From Mesostigma viride (taxonomy: Eukaryota > Streptophyta > Mesostigmatophyceae > Mesostigmatales > Mesostigmataceae): DNA of 64,000 nucleotides. Positions 1 through 10,206 of this stretch are shown piece by piece. The first letter of the stretch is position 1, and each line of letters begins with the position of its first letter. The notes below the pieces were generated by a model. It was given only the letters and a program-made list of their open reading frames with translations, was not told the origin of the DNA and ran no database searches. The DNA is taken from NCBI GenBank assembly GCA_009746045.1, contig RPFO01000130.1, positions 519,808-583,807 on the forward strand, read 5' to 3'. The translations under genes were made by a program, and so were the position numbers.

Positions 1-2
1 CC

Positions 3-1906
3 GGCCCGGTTGCCAGTGGGGGCTTTCTCATCACCTCCCTCAGCCTGGCGCAGGCCGCCATGCTGCGTGTGGAGTTCGGGGCCCCCATCGCGGTTCAGGG
101 CGGCCAGGCCATCTTGGTGGACTCGGCCGGGCGCGCCCAGCCCCTAACCGCGGGGACGCCTGTTTCTGCCTTCCTCCACGACATCCTGGAGTTGGCAGGC
201 ATCCCGCACGAATGGCACCCCGCGGCTGACCAACCGGTCGGCATCCTCTCGCGCGCCCAGATTGCCGCTCTCCCGGGTTGCTGGGAGGCCGGCTGGGACC
301 CGCCCCCCCTCATGTCCGGTCCCTTCTGGAGGGGGACGACCCCGAGTCGGGCTCCTGTGCCATCTGCCTTGAGCCCTTCCGGCCGGGGGATGGCTTGTGT
401 CGCCTGCCCGCGTGCGGCCACACATTCCATCAAGCGTGCATCGCGCGCAGCTTGCTCCACTCCGTGCCGCGCTGCCCGTTGTGCCGGGCTGTTGTGCCGC
501 CCCCTGGGACTGCGCTTCCTCTCGGCCCGCCCCCGGTCTCGCTGGGTCCCCTGCCGGGTCCCCACCGGGCCCCGGGGCCAGCTGCCTCCCCGACCCCTCG
601 GCCTCCGCCCCCGGCCTCGTTGCCGGGGCCTGGGGTGGTCGCGGGCGCGCTGGCGAGTCCCCCTGGGAGGGGCGCCGGCGTTCTCGATCCCCCTCCGCTG
701 GGGGTCTCCCCGGTGGGCACTGCCTCCTCCGTGGCCCCGGCGGGCTGCCGGGCGCTGGTCGGGTCGTGGTGCGCGCGCCTGCCGGCCCGGCTGGGGAGAC
801 GCCGCAGGCCCCACGTCCTGCCTTTGCTGGCGCCGCTCCCCGCCACTCAGCGCCCGCCGACGGCCTTCACCGGTGTGCCGTGCTGCTTCCCACGGGGTCC
901 CCGTGTGCGGGTGTGTTCCACAACCGTAACCTCCTCTGCCAGCACCTTCGCGCTGTGCACCCCGATCTCGGCGCGGCGGATCTGCAGGCCATGAGCTGTT
1001 ACCGGTGCCCGGAAGCTCACTGCCAGCGGGTGTACTCCATTCACGGGCGCGCTCAGCACGCGCGCGCCTGTGTTGCTCAACGGCCCCTCAACCGGCCAGC
1101 AGTCCCGGCCCCCTCCCCCCCTCCCGCCTCGGCTCCCACCGGCTCCCAGCCCCCGCCGCCCGACTACTCGGCCAGTTGGCGTTGGCTTGACACGGTTCCC
1201 TGGGATGCATGCGCCATCAACCCGACGTCTACCCTGACCGACCTCCCCCACCGCGCGCGTAGCCTTTTCGCGCAATGTGCAATCGTTTCTCTCCGGCGCA
1301 TGCACGCCGCTCCGGACGACCCGCTGGGCTTTAAACTGCACATGGTGACCCCCCGCCTGCTCCTCACCCCTCTCGGGCGTGGTGTGCGCGGCCTCCAGGG
1401 TGCGGTTATTGCCCGTTGCCGACGCTTTCTGCAGGGGGACTGGGAGGGGCTGTTTGGCGTGCCGCCCCCGCGCACGGCCCGGCTGTCGGGGGAGGTCAAC
1501 TTCGAGCGGGTGGCCGCCGACGTCATCCGCCTCGTCCGCGAGGGGCAGCTCAGCCGGGCCATGACCCGCTTGGAAATGGCCAAGCTCGCCCCCGCCAATG
1601 CGGCTACCCTGGCGGCCTTGGAGGCTCTTCACCCTGCGGAGCCCGGATTCCAGCTGCCCGTGCCGGACCCCCTGCCGGCCCCCCTCCGGCTGGACCGCGA
1701 CTGCTTCCTGGAGGTGATGCGTGCGGTCCCGCGGGCTTCCTCTACCGGGCCGTCGGGCTGGCGCTACGAGCACTTGGAGGTCCTGGTGGGGCATGGGGGC
1801 GAGGACATTCTCTTTGACACCCTCATTGACCTGGCGGCTGGTCGCGTTCCTCCCGCTGCGCGCGAGTGGTTAGCGGGCGCTCGCCTCCTCGCTCTGCTCA
1901 AGGGTG
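3..1906 (+). pseudogene. REL-LINE ORF, N-terminal half: RING-H2 and C2H2 fingers, start of RT
   Basis: Residues are spread over three frames. The first piece (frame of position 60) carries LRVEFGAPIAV, which matches the C-terminal end of the PHD-bearing fragment at 5902-7186, so the two overlap in the family consensus. A RING-H2 finger at 356-484 has the spacing C-x2-C, C-x-H-x2-H-x2-C, C-x2-C. A Pro/Gly-rich linker follows. Two C2H2-like fingers lie at about 862-1075 (HNRNLLCQHLRAVH and CYRCPEAHC...H...C). From 1160 the ORF is alpha-helical, and near 1740 it holds SSTGPSGWRYEHL, the conserved segment just before RT motif 1 in R2-like elements. The frame breaks in a C-run at about 1911-1920. 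The fingers probably bind nucleic acid; RING-H2 domains are usually E3 ubiquitin ligases, which would be unusual here. Confidence 0.75.
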
Positions 1907-2530
1907 TCTTGCCCCCCCCGAGGGCAAGGTGCGCCCGATCGCCTGCGGTGAGGTGCTCCGCAAGCTCGTGGGCAAAGTGATCTGCCGCCAAAAGGCGCCC
2001 GAGCTCCGTGCCTTTTTCTGCCCGCCCCTCGCAGCGGGTGAGACCTCGGTGGCGGCCCAGCTGGGGGTGACGACTCCAGGCGGGGCGGATATCCTCATCC
2101 ATTCGGTGCAGGCCTACCTCGAGGCCCACCCCACCCACGCTGTCGTCAAGGTCGACTGCCACAACGCGTTCAACAGTCTGTCCCGCGCCAGCATGTTTGC
2201 GGCCGTCATGGAGTCCTTCGAGGACTTGTACGCTTGGACAGCCGTGTGCTACGGCCAGCCCGGCCAACTGGTTCACATCATGGAGGACGGCACTCGCGGC
2301 GGCCTGCTGTCGCGGTCGGGCACCCAGCAAGGGGACCCCCTGGGACCCCTGTACTTTGCCGCCCCCCTCCAGGGTTGCCTCCAAGCGGTCCATGCTGCCC
2401 ACCCGGCGGTCGCTATTCAGGCCTACTTGGATGATATCTACCTTCTGGGCCCTGTGCCGGACACCACCGCGGCTCTGCTGGCACTGCAGACCGCGGTGGC
2501 CGACATCAACCTCCAGTTGACCCTGCCAAG
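1907..2530 (+). pseudogene. REL-LINE reverse transcriptase core
   Basis: This frame holds the RT palm. The motif before the fingers reads GKVRPIACGEVLRKLVGK. Motif A is VVKVDCHNAFNSL (about 2141-2180), motif B is SGTQQGDPLGPLYF (about 2315-2356) and motif C is AYLDDIYLLG (2421-2450) with the two catalytic aspartates. The residues needed for polymerisation are all present, and the order fits target-primed reverse transcription. The ORF continues in another frame after about 2525. The product is expected to act in the nucleus on element RNA annealed to nicked DNA. Confidence 0.85.
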
Positions 2531-4075
2531 TGCGCGGTGTACTCGCCCCAAGGTGATTGCTCCGGCTTTCCGCCCCAGCTCTTGGGCCGGGACGAGCGCC
2601 TCCATGGGTTGGATGTCCTCGGCGTTCCGGTTGGCGACCCCGCGTTTGTCATCGATGCTCTGCGGGCCGCCCTCGAGGCACGCACTGAGGTACTGCCCTT
2701 GATTGCGCGCCTTCATGATTCGCAGACCAAGGGTCTGCTTCTGTGGTTTTGCGCTCACCCTCGCGTCGTTCACTGGCTCCGGGGCGCTCTTCCGTCTCAG
2801 GTCCGGCTGGCCGCCGAGGGCCACGACGAACGCATCCAGTCGGCCTTGGCGCAGCTGGTCCCGGGCCCCGACCTCCCGCCACATGCTATTCGCATTGCCT
2901 CCCTGCCTGCACGGATGGGTGGCTGCGGTCTGACTCGTGCCGCCCGGCTGGCCCCAGCAGCCTTTTTGGGCTCCGTCGCTCAGTCGTGGGCGGAAAGCTG
3001 CCGGCTCCTGCCCCTTTTGGCAACGGCAGCGCCTGACCTCCTGGACCCCAGCAGCCCTTTGCCCTTCGTCACCGCCATCCAGGAGGCCTATGCTGAGATC
3101 CAGCAGGCCTGTTCTCCCGTCCGTGCCGCTCAGGCGGTACAGCGCCACCTCCCTCGCGGCACTCCCTCGGTCGCCTCCGTTCAATCTCCCGCCGCATTCC
3201 CTGCTCGCGTCATCGATAAACACCAGAAAACCTACGCGGGTATTCTGCACACGGCTGATTGGATTGCTCTTTTCGCGGACCTCAACGCCCAGGGACGTGC
3301 GTGGCTGTTCTCGCTTTCCTTGCGGAGTGTGGGCTCGGCGTACCTTCGTGCTCTTCCCATGGCCCCCCCATTCGCCTTGGCTCCCAGCCACTACTCGGTG
3401 GCGCTCCGGCACCAGCTATTTGCCCCGCAGCCTCTTGTTCCGGCCGGGCGGCCTTGTGGTAGCTGTGGGCAGCCGCTGGATCCCACGGGGACTCACTACC
3501 TTGCCTGCATGGGGGGCCAACAGAATCAGAATTGGTATTTGTATTTGCACACTGTCCTCCTGACGGTGGTGCTCGCCATGATTCGGTCGGTTTTCCCCCA
3601 CGCGAACATCCGGTCCGAGGATGCGGATGGCGCTGCCTTCTATTCCCCCAACCACCGGCCTGACATCGTGGTGCTGGACTTTGAGGGGGGTGGCCGGCAT
3701 CTGCTTATTGACGTTTCGGTGGCGCGGCCCTTGGCTCTTAGCCACGTGGCTGGGGCCTCCCTCACGGCAGGTTACACGGCGGACCGGGCGGAGCGGGCCA
3801 AGCTCCTGGCCTACGGCGACGTCGGGCACCATCGTGTGGTGCCCTTTGTCCTGGAGGAGTTTGGGGCCATGGGGCCCCTGACCTCCGCCTTCTTCAAGGA
3901 GTGTTGCCGGCTCCGGGAGGACCGGCTGGACCTGGAGGGCCAGCGGGCCCCATGGTCGGCGCGGACCTGGACGTCATATTGGCGTCAGCGCTTGTCGGTG
4001 GCGCTGACTCGGGCCATGGCTGACATCATGCTCCGCCGTACGCGGGCTGATTTTGCGGTGCAGCAGGGCTATTAG
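2531..4075 (+). CDS. REL-LINE thumb, CCHC knuckle and restriction-like endonuclease (C-terminal part)
   Basis: About 510 residues in one open frame to a TAG stop at 4073-4075. The thumb-like region is followed by a knuckle, CGSCGQPLDPTGTHYLAC (about 3454-3509), the CCHC motif that precedes REL in R2-like elements. The REL core includes NHRPDIVVLDF, then a downstream acidic residue in LLIDVSV, then a conserved Lys/Tyr-rich stretch (about 3650-3850). This fits the PD-(D/E)xK fold that makes the target nick. The frame is intact for over 1.5 kb, which suggests a recent copy. The start is the previous frame and no independent ATG is proposed. Confidence 0.8.
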   Translation, partial: CAVYSPQGDCSGFPPQLLGRDERLHGLDVLGVPVGDPAFVIDALRAALEARTEVLPLIARLHDSQTKGLLLWFCAHPRVVHWLRGALPSQVRLAAEGHDERIQSALAQLVPGPDLPPHAIRIASLPARMGGCGLTRAARLAPAAFLGSVAQSWAESCRLLPLLATAAPDLLDPSSPLPFVTAIQEAYAEIQQACSPVRAAQAVQRHLPRGTPSVASVQSPAAFPARVIDKHQKTYAGILHTADWIALFADLNAQGRAWLFSLSLRSVGSAYLRALPMAPPFALAPSHYSVALRHQLFAPQPLVPAGRPCGSCGQPLDPTGTHYLACMGGQQNQNWYLYLHTVLLTVVLAMIRSVFPHANIRSEDADGAAFYSPNHRPDIVVLDFEGGGRHLLIDVSVARPLALSHVAGASLTAGYTADRAERAKLLAYGDVGHHRVVPFVLEEFGAMGPLTSAFFKECCRLREDRLDLEGQRAPWSARTWTSYWRQRLSVALTRAMADIMLRRTRADFAVQQGY

Positions 4076-4220
4076 GTTCCTCCCGTTAGGCGTTTCCATT
4101 GGTCTTATCGTAGTATAGAGCTTTGACATGGCTCTGTATATAGGTTTATAGCTGGGCGTTTGCTTTGGTTTGAGTGATTTCACTCTGCTGTAAGTAATTA
4201 TATTTTTAATATATATTAGA
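4076..4220 (+). other. 3' UTR and 3' end of REL-LINE E1
   Basis: Non-coding sequence from the TAG stop to an A/T-rich end (tttttaatatatatta). The same sequence is found reverse-complemented at 4758-4916, which fixes it as the element's 3' terminus rather than host DNA. No poly(A) tail is seen. Confidence 0.7.
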
Positions 4221-4757
4221 AACTCCGGGCGGCTGTGGATGCCGGCGCTGCTGCCGCTGTGGCTGAGCGCAACAAGTTTGCGTCCTACGGCAATGTGGGG
4301 CCCCACCGGGTCATCCCCTTTGTCCTTGAGGAGTTCGGGGCCATGGGCCCCAAGACGGCGGAGCTTTTCCACGAGTGCTGCCAGCGCCGTGAAGACCGCC
4401 TCGACCTCGAGGGTCAGACCGCCCCGTGGTCTGCCCGCACGTTGTCCTCGTATTGGCGGCAGCGCCTGCATGTCACTTGCCCTCACTCGCACCGTGGCTG
4501 ATGTGTTATTCCGCCGCACCCGGGCCGACTTTGTCGCGACCCATGCGGTCTAGATCCCTTCCAGGCCTGCATGGTGGGCCGGCAGCGCTGTTGCTGCGTG
4601 TAGTTTTGTGATGTATAGTTAGTTGTACCTTGTGCAGCTGGCGTGATCCTTGGATGTCCGTGTCAGATTACTATTATAATTTCTTCAGCGTTATTCTCCC
4701 AGTTATCGGGTTTTTCCTTATGTTGCATGCCCATCTCACCTCCGTAATCTATCATTC
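4221..4757 (+). mobile_element. REL-LINE copy E2, 5'-truncated, diverged subfamily
   Basis: The copy starts inside the endonuclease region. About 110 residues in two frames (4235-4501 and 4239-4553) match the E1 C-terminus (HRVIPFVLEEFGAMGP). It has its own 3' UTR (4554-4757) ending cattctcaatga. The same 3' UTR occurs at 18437-18657, so this is a second subfamily with a different tail. Extreme 5' truncation is normal for LINE insertions. Confidence 0.8.
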
Positions 4758-5640
4758 TCAATGAATATATATTAAAAATATAATTACTTACAGCAGAGTG
4801 AAATCACTCAAACCAAAGCAAACGCCCAGCTATAAACCTATATACAGAGCCATGTCAAAGCTCTAGAAGACCAATGGAAACTCCTAACAGGAGGAACCTA
4901 ATAGCCCGGCTGCACCGCAAAATCAGCCCGCGTACGGCGGAGCATGATGTCAGCCAATGATGGCCCGAGTCAGCGCCACCGACAAGCGCTGACGCCAACA
5001 TGACGTCCAGGTCCGCGCCGACCATGGGGCCCGCTGGCCCTCCAGGTCCAGCCGGTCCTCCCGGAGCGGGCAAACACTCCTTGAAGAAGGCGGAGGTCAG
5101 GGGCCCCATGGCCCCAAACTCCTCCAGGACAAAGGGCACCACACGATGGTGCCCGACGTCGCCGTAGGGCAGGAGCTTGGCCCGCTCCGCCCGGTCCGCC
5201 GTGTAACCTGCCGTGAGGGAGGCCCCAGCCACGTGGCTAAGAGCCAAGGGCCGCGCCACCGAAACGTCAATAAGCAGATGCCGGCCACCCTCCTCAAAGT
5301 CCAGCACCACGATGTCAGGCCGGTGGTTGGGGGAATAGAAGGCAGCGCCATCCGCATCCTCGGACCGGATGTTCGCGTGGGGGAAAACCGACCGAACCAT
5401 GCCGAGCACCACCGTCAGGAGGACAGTGTGCAAATACAAATACCAATTCTGATTCTGTTGGCCCCCCATGCATGCAGGCAAGGTAGTGAGTCCCCGTGGG
5501 ATCCAGCGGCTGCCCACAGCTACCACAAGGCCGCCCGGCCGGAACAAGAGGCTGCGGGGCAAATAGCTGGTGCCGGAGCGCCACCGAGTAGTGGCTGGGA
5601 GCTAAGGCGAATGGGGGGGCCATGGGAAGAGCACGAAGGT
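4758..5640 (-). mobile_element. REL-LINE copy E1i, 5'-truncated, inverted relative to E1
   Basis: The reverse complement reproduces E1 from about 3355 to 4220: knuckle, REL core and the whole 3' UTR. The longest open piece is 4855-5562 on the minus strand. Small differences from E1 include a 4-bp gcat duplication near 5468 and indels near 5065 and 4980, the last giving a frameshift. With E1 it forms an inverted repeat with arms of about 0.86 kb separated by copy E2. Confidence 0.85.
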
Positions 5641-5645
5641 ACGCC

Positions 5646-5901
5646 GAACGAATATAACCCGTGGGCTAGGCGAATTTGAATGCGGATTTCCCGTTAGTTG
5701 TGGCTCCATCACTCCAGTTTTCTAGGCTGCATGACATGAACCGACGGGGGTTCCTGGATTAAGACACGTTTTTTTCTCCATGCACAGCTGAAAAAAAAAC
5801 CTGCACCACGCGTTGGGGGGCTGCCGCCCCCCAAACCCCCCGCGTCCGCATCCCGCTCTCCACCCCGCGCTTCCGGTTTCGTTGTTTTTCGCACCTCCCC
5901 C
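5646..5901 (+). promoter_or_regulatory. Probable 5' UTR of REL-LINE 5' fragment
   Basis: Non-coding stretch between the inverted REL-LINE tail and the ATG at 5902. It contains homopolymer runs (T7 near 5768, A9 near 5792, G and C runs near 5815-5840). R2-like elements are often transcribed from outside, so this may be UTR rather than promoter. The 5' boundary is uncertain. Confidence 0.35.
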
Positions 5902-7186
5902 ATGCCTCCTTCACGACGCCGCACCTCCCGGGCGCGGGATGCGCTACCTAGTGGCGCCCCTGCGCCGCGTCAGTCCTTACGCATCGCGGCGCAACTGCAG
6001 GAGATGGGCGACCTGGACGACGGCGGTCGTGGCGCCCCTGACAGTGCCACTCTCGCTTGTGTGCGAGGTCTGCCACAGTGGTGAGGATGCCCCCCGTCTC
6101 CTAGTGTGTGATTCGTGCCAATGCGGCTGGCACACGCGCTGCTTGGTCCCGCCCCTCTTCCGGCTGCCTCCCCCGGGTTCTTGGGCGTGCCCTCATTGCG
6201 TGGCCCCGCCTCGGCCGTCCCTAGGCTCCCGACGCGCGGCCGTGTCGACCCCGGGATCCCATTCGGCCCGCGCCCCCTCCTGCAGCCCCTCGCTGGACCC
6301 TCTCCTGGGCCTTGCGGACCTCGTGGAGGGTTCCACACCATGCTTCCGCTCTGACCCCGCGCCGTCACATCCGGCCCCTCCGTGGGGTCCCCTGGCCCTG
6401 CCCCGCCTAGCTCTGGGGATCCACCTCCGGCCAGCACGGCGGTGGCCAACCTGCGTCCTCCTGTGCTTGAGGGGTCCCTGGCGGCTCTCCTGGTTTTGGT
6501 TGTGGGACATGCACCCTGCGGCGACTCCTGTGGTGGGCCCCTGGTCGGCCAGGCTTGGGTCCCACGACTTCTCGGTTTGGCCCCCCACCAACATTGCGGG
6601 CGTCAGCGCGCTCCGGCACGCCACGTTCTCTTGGCTGTATTGCCGCCCCTTGCTGTTGGACGCTGTCGGCTTGCACGCGACGTTTCCTACGCTCCCACGG
6701 CCCCCTGAATTTAGTGCCCTTGTGGTTCGTGTCCGGCACATGCTGCAGGCAGCCTCCCCCCCTGTCCTTGCCTCCACGCTTTGGGGGTTTGTCCTCGAGG
6801 ACTACCACATTGCCGGCGGCCGCCTGCCTTGGCACCTGCCCGCGGTGCGCCAAGAATGGCTCCTGGATCTCGACGCTCAAGTGGCGCAGGCGGTGGTGCT
6901 CTTTGCTACAGGGCTTGCCGTGCAGGCCCAGCAGGCCGCCCGTGCGACATATCTCGCTAGGGGGGCCACCGACCACGCCTTGCTCGATCGCCCTCAGCTG
7001 CACACGTTTCTTGCCTCTGCCGGGCCCGGCTCGGCCGGCCTTGTTGCGCACGCCCACGGGCACTTGACTACGGCGGTCACCCCAGTGCAAGCCGCCCGCC
7101 TGCGCGTTGACTTCGGGGCTCCTGTCGCCGTGCACGCCGGCGACCTGGTTCTGTACGATGCAGGGGGGGGGCGTGAGTTGTGAGAG
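5902..7186 (+). pseudogene. REL-LINE 5' fragment with PHD finger
   Basis: The frame opens at ATG 5902 (MPPSRRRTSRARDALP) and shifts near 6050. The second frame carries a PHD finger (about 6058-6200) with C4HC3 spacing: CEVC, then CDSC, H-x2-C, then CPHC. About 300 uncharacterised residues follow, rich in Pro, Leu and Ala. The ORF ends in AARLRVDFGAPVAV, the counterpart of the first residues of E1. The fragment therefore supplies the N-terminus missing from E1, and the family protein reads PHD, RING-H2, C2H2, RT, CCHC, REL. It stops abruptly at about 7186 where the LTR of element A begins. PHD fingers usually read histone H3 tails; a chromatin-targeting role is an inference. Confidence 0.7.
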
Positions 7187-7799
7187 AGTAATGCCGAAGA
7201 ACGCCATGGCTCTTGCAGGAATGTTGCCTTTATTACATAAAGAGAACACAGACGTAAGTCACGTACGTCAATTCCAAGACTGCACGCAGCACAGACGACA
7301 AGGTCGCAGTGCCAAGAGAACGTGCGCGCAAGAGCTAGCGTCGATCCTGGTGCTACCAAGTCACACATATAACTTGCTAGGGACGCGTCCAAGTATTCAG
7401 CTGCACCGTCACAGCTGAACTGTCAATCAATGGATCACACAGACTCTGGCACGTCTTTGGCGCGCAGATCTATCAATTGTCCATACGGCTAGTCCTGTGG
7501 ACCTATCCGTACATTACTCAGCATCAATTGTCTCATAGGTCCTGGCGCGCTACAGCACGCTTACCTATCAATTGACCATCAAGTCCTGTACAAGTCCTGT
7601 CAACGTCCTGCGGACTATCAAAGTGACACTTGTACATCCTGTGTCCGTACGCGCCCACATTGGCGCGCGCCCGGCCACTGTCGGCACAGCCTAGGAAATG
7701 TCATAACTTTTACGTCCCGAAACCAAATGAGGCGTTCAAGGTGCCGTTGGAAAGAGCGTAACAATCTCTATCCATCAAAGGTAAGTCCTTTACGTTACT
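7187..7799 (-). repeat. Probable 3' LTR of copia-like element A
   Basis: The limits are inferred. The outer end reads agtaatgcc and the inner end cgttact, giving short inverted ends (AGTAA...TTACT) like those of element B. A pyrimidine-rich stretch (ccaatcccttcttttcttt, 7800-7818) follows, which on the minus strand is a polypurine tract at the expected place. The 5' LTR is missing, so no LTR comparison is possible. The neighbouring gagag (7182-7186) may be one copy of a target duplication. Confidence 0.5.
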
Positions 7800-8715
7800 C
7801 CAATCCCTTCTTTTCTTTAGGGATCACATCCCCTGCCAGGGACCCTTGAAGTAGCTTGAAAATATGTCCTTCACTCCAGCTTGAAGCTTGAACAGATGTC
7901 TTTAATGGCCAATGCCATTCCCCCAGCCCTTTCTAAGGAACTGGAAAAGAAACAGATCTGCCACAGGGATAACCATTCCATGAGAAATGGAGAAAAACCT
8001 ATGGAAGTGGCATTACAGAGTACCACAAGATATTAGGAACACAAGATTAAATACATACAGGTTATATTCTATGAGGTCTTCTCCAGGAATTAATCCCATC
8101 ACCTCAGTAGAGCCTCCAGTACAATGACCTTCTGGCGGTGAGTTACATTAATCCCAGATACTAATCCCATAAAACCCAGTACATATTTAATATAAGCACA
8201 ATAAATCCATGACAATTAATATACCACTTGACAAAGTAAGGCGTATTACAATAGTTTGCCTGTCATTCTCTCAACAGGGTAGTATTGGCGCCCGTCTTAC
8301 GGCGCCCGTCTACTTGTCAGATGGTAAATTGCCACAGCAAACAAATGACAAAATGAAACACATAGGCAACAATTAAATCCTGCCCTGGGGAACTACGGAA
8401 GTCTGAACAGGCAAACACCTGCTTGTAGAAACATGCCAGCTTGTAGAAACATAATACCAGGGAATCGAACCCCGCCCTATAAACCCCAGAATAGAGGTTC
8501 CCAGACCATTGTGAGAGGTATGTACAAATATACATTTCTTTTAAAATAGAATATATGGTCTGTAGTGGACCTGTCAACCTTGTGTAGTCAACAGCATGAA
8601 CCCCAGCCAAAACCTCAGTGGCTGTATCCTGATTAAGATCAGGGTGAGTGTACCATGGTCCATGAGCCTTAGTACAGACTAAAAAACAGGTATTATGCCA
8701 GTCACAATGCTGACA
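7800..8715 (-). other. Non-coding 3' region of element A
   Basis: No credible gene. Two features also occur in the 3' region of element C: a pair of GGCGCCCG motifs (about 8288-8310; 20241-20266 in C) and a T-arm-like GGTTCGATTCC (minus strand, about 8460-8478; 20399-20417 in C). The rest is A/T-richer than the coding parts. Confidence 0.5.
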
Positions 8716-9435
8716 CTACCACACAACCTTGCTCTCCAATGCCCTACAACCAGGCACCAGCTTTAGACAGCTTGCTGAGATGGGTCCATCAGAGTCTGAC
8801 TGAAGAACCTTGTATTGCACTGCTGCCTTCTGCACTAGCTTGGTCAAAGCATCAGCAGGATTGTCCACCCCAGGGATATGCTCAATATTGGCCAAGGAGG
8901 ACAATTCCTTAAGAAGGAGATAATCCAAGTCCCTACTCATGGCCCTCTGCCTGTGCACAAACTGCACCATCCCCATGGAGTCTGTTTTGAGAAGAGTGGT
9001 AACCTGAAGTGGCCAAGGAGTGTTAGAAGTCATCTGATGAAGCAACTCATTCAGATAAAGGCTTGTGTGAATGCCTTCACAAATAGCCCTGCATTCTGCC
9101 ACATCACTGCAGACAGCCACCCGTTTAATTGTGCAGGCGACTAAACCAGCTCACCAAACTCCCCAGGCCCTCCTGTCTGAGCACAAAGAGCCCTGCAGCC
9201 CTGCCCCTGACCTTGGAGACCTGCCTGCTGTCCATTGAGCTATATCCACATACAGCTCCACGCAAATGGGTTGTGATAAATCCACTGCAGACAACAGAAT
9301 GCCAGATGAAGCCCTGACCTGATCAGCCACCTTGGCAGACCCTAGCTCCATTAGCATATCATCAGGCAACCTGGCTATGACCGTGAGGTCTGGCCTGGAA
9401 ATACCTGCCACCCAAGCAATCATGCCCCTGACCAT
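8716..9435 (-). pseudogene. Element A RNase H (3' end of pol)
   Basis: Two frames (8716-9120 and 9151-9430) give the end of RT and RNase H. Recognisable pieces are RGMIAWVAGISRPDL, a degraded copy of the ELYVDSS strand, DVAECRAICEG and the C-terminal DNPADALTKL motif shared by copia-type RNase H. Close paralogues are the ends of elements B and C. The frame is disrupted near 9130-9250. Element B is inserted at 9435, so the RT part continues from 16922. Confidence 0.75.
9431..9435. repeat. Target-site duplication of element B (left, ACCAT)
   Basis: ACCAT directly precedes the left LTR and recurs at 16917-16921 after the right LTR. It lies in the RT/RNase H region of element A, which reads on across the junction when B is removed. 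Confidence 0.9.
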
Positions 9436-9822
9436 AGTTAGTGCAGGCTGAGAGCTTGGGAAACTCAGTGCACACAGACGATGCCAAATGGCCAGTGTGG
9501 AGACGACGAGACACCTTGGCATTAGGATAGAATGGCACATATACCGCTGGTCAGCCGTCACTTGCGGCTGACCAGACTTTGCGTAAGTTAAGCCTAACTT
9601 ACTGATCCTGGACGGACTAGCCTATCAGTTACAACCTGATCTAGTCAGTCCTAACATGACAACTACAGTCCCGGTACTGTGGTACCGGCTCATCACATAC
9701 TGAGTATAGCCACGTGTCCATGCCACGACTGCTCTAGTCCAGCACCGTCCCAGTACCCAATTGGGCGCCGGCGGTGCTGGCACGTGTCCACTTAGGCTAC
9801 AGGCGGGAGACTTAGACTAACT
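9436..9822 (-). repeat. Element B 3' LTR
   Basis: 387 bp, same length as the LTR at 16530-16916 and with no mismatch noticed by eye. It begins and ends with the inverted heptamer AGTTAGT/ACTAACT. It contains an internal inverted repeat, gtcagccg...cggctgac (about 9551-9572). Confidence 0.92.
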
Positions 9823-9830
9823 CCCACTTT
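9823..9830 (-). promoter_or_regulatory. Polypurine tract of element B
   Basis: On the minus strand AAAGTGGG abuts the 3' LTR, the expected position and composition for the plus-strand primer of an LTR element. Confidence 0.7.
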
Positions 9831-10206
9831 AAGTTTTCTTTGGGTTTCAACAGAAACACACATAGCCATCAAATGGACGCAGCCATTCCCAATGCCTTAA
9901 AAAAACTGTCAGATAACCTACTAGGACCCAAAGGTCACCTCACACATGTACAAGAGATGCATTAAAAAGGCCCCATGTCTCAAGCATGGTTTCTTAACTG
10001 AGTGAGATGGGTGCTCCAGGCCCCAGCATGTCATGGTCATCCAAACAAGTGTCTCACAAAATTTTATTCAATAAATAACACATTCATCATGTCCCAACTT
10101 TCTAGACCAGTGCTTCTCACTGTCAGAAAACTACCCAGCTGCCACTGCAGCCTTTCAGCTGCAGTATTAGGCAGGGGGTCATGGGCTAACATGTACAATG
10201 TGCCAG
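9831..10206 (-). other. Element B 3' non-coding region
   Basis: Between the end of RNase H and the polypurine tract. No ORF with family similarity and no B-box motif was found, unlike elements A and C. Confidence 0.5.

Larger units (their letters stand above)
1..4220 (+). mobile_element. REL-LINE copy E1 (non-LTR retrotransposon, 5' end outside window)
   Basis: The element runs from the window edge to an A/T-rich 3' end near 4220. In order it encodes a leader region, a RING-H2 finger, C2H2-like fingers, a reverse transcriptase, a CCHC knuckle and a restriction-like endonuclease (REL), followed by about 145 bp of 3' UTR. A single C-terminal REL domain is known from R2/R4/NeSL/CRE-type LINEs, which cut their target with this domain. 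The clade is not assigned. The reading frame shifts at least four times (near 300, between 500 and 850, near 1910 and near 2525). Two of these lie in C-runs, so some may be sequencing errors. Confidence 0.85.
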
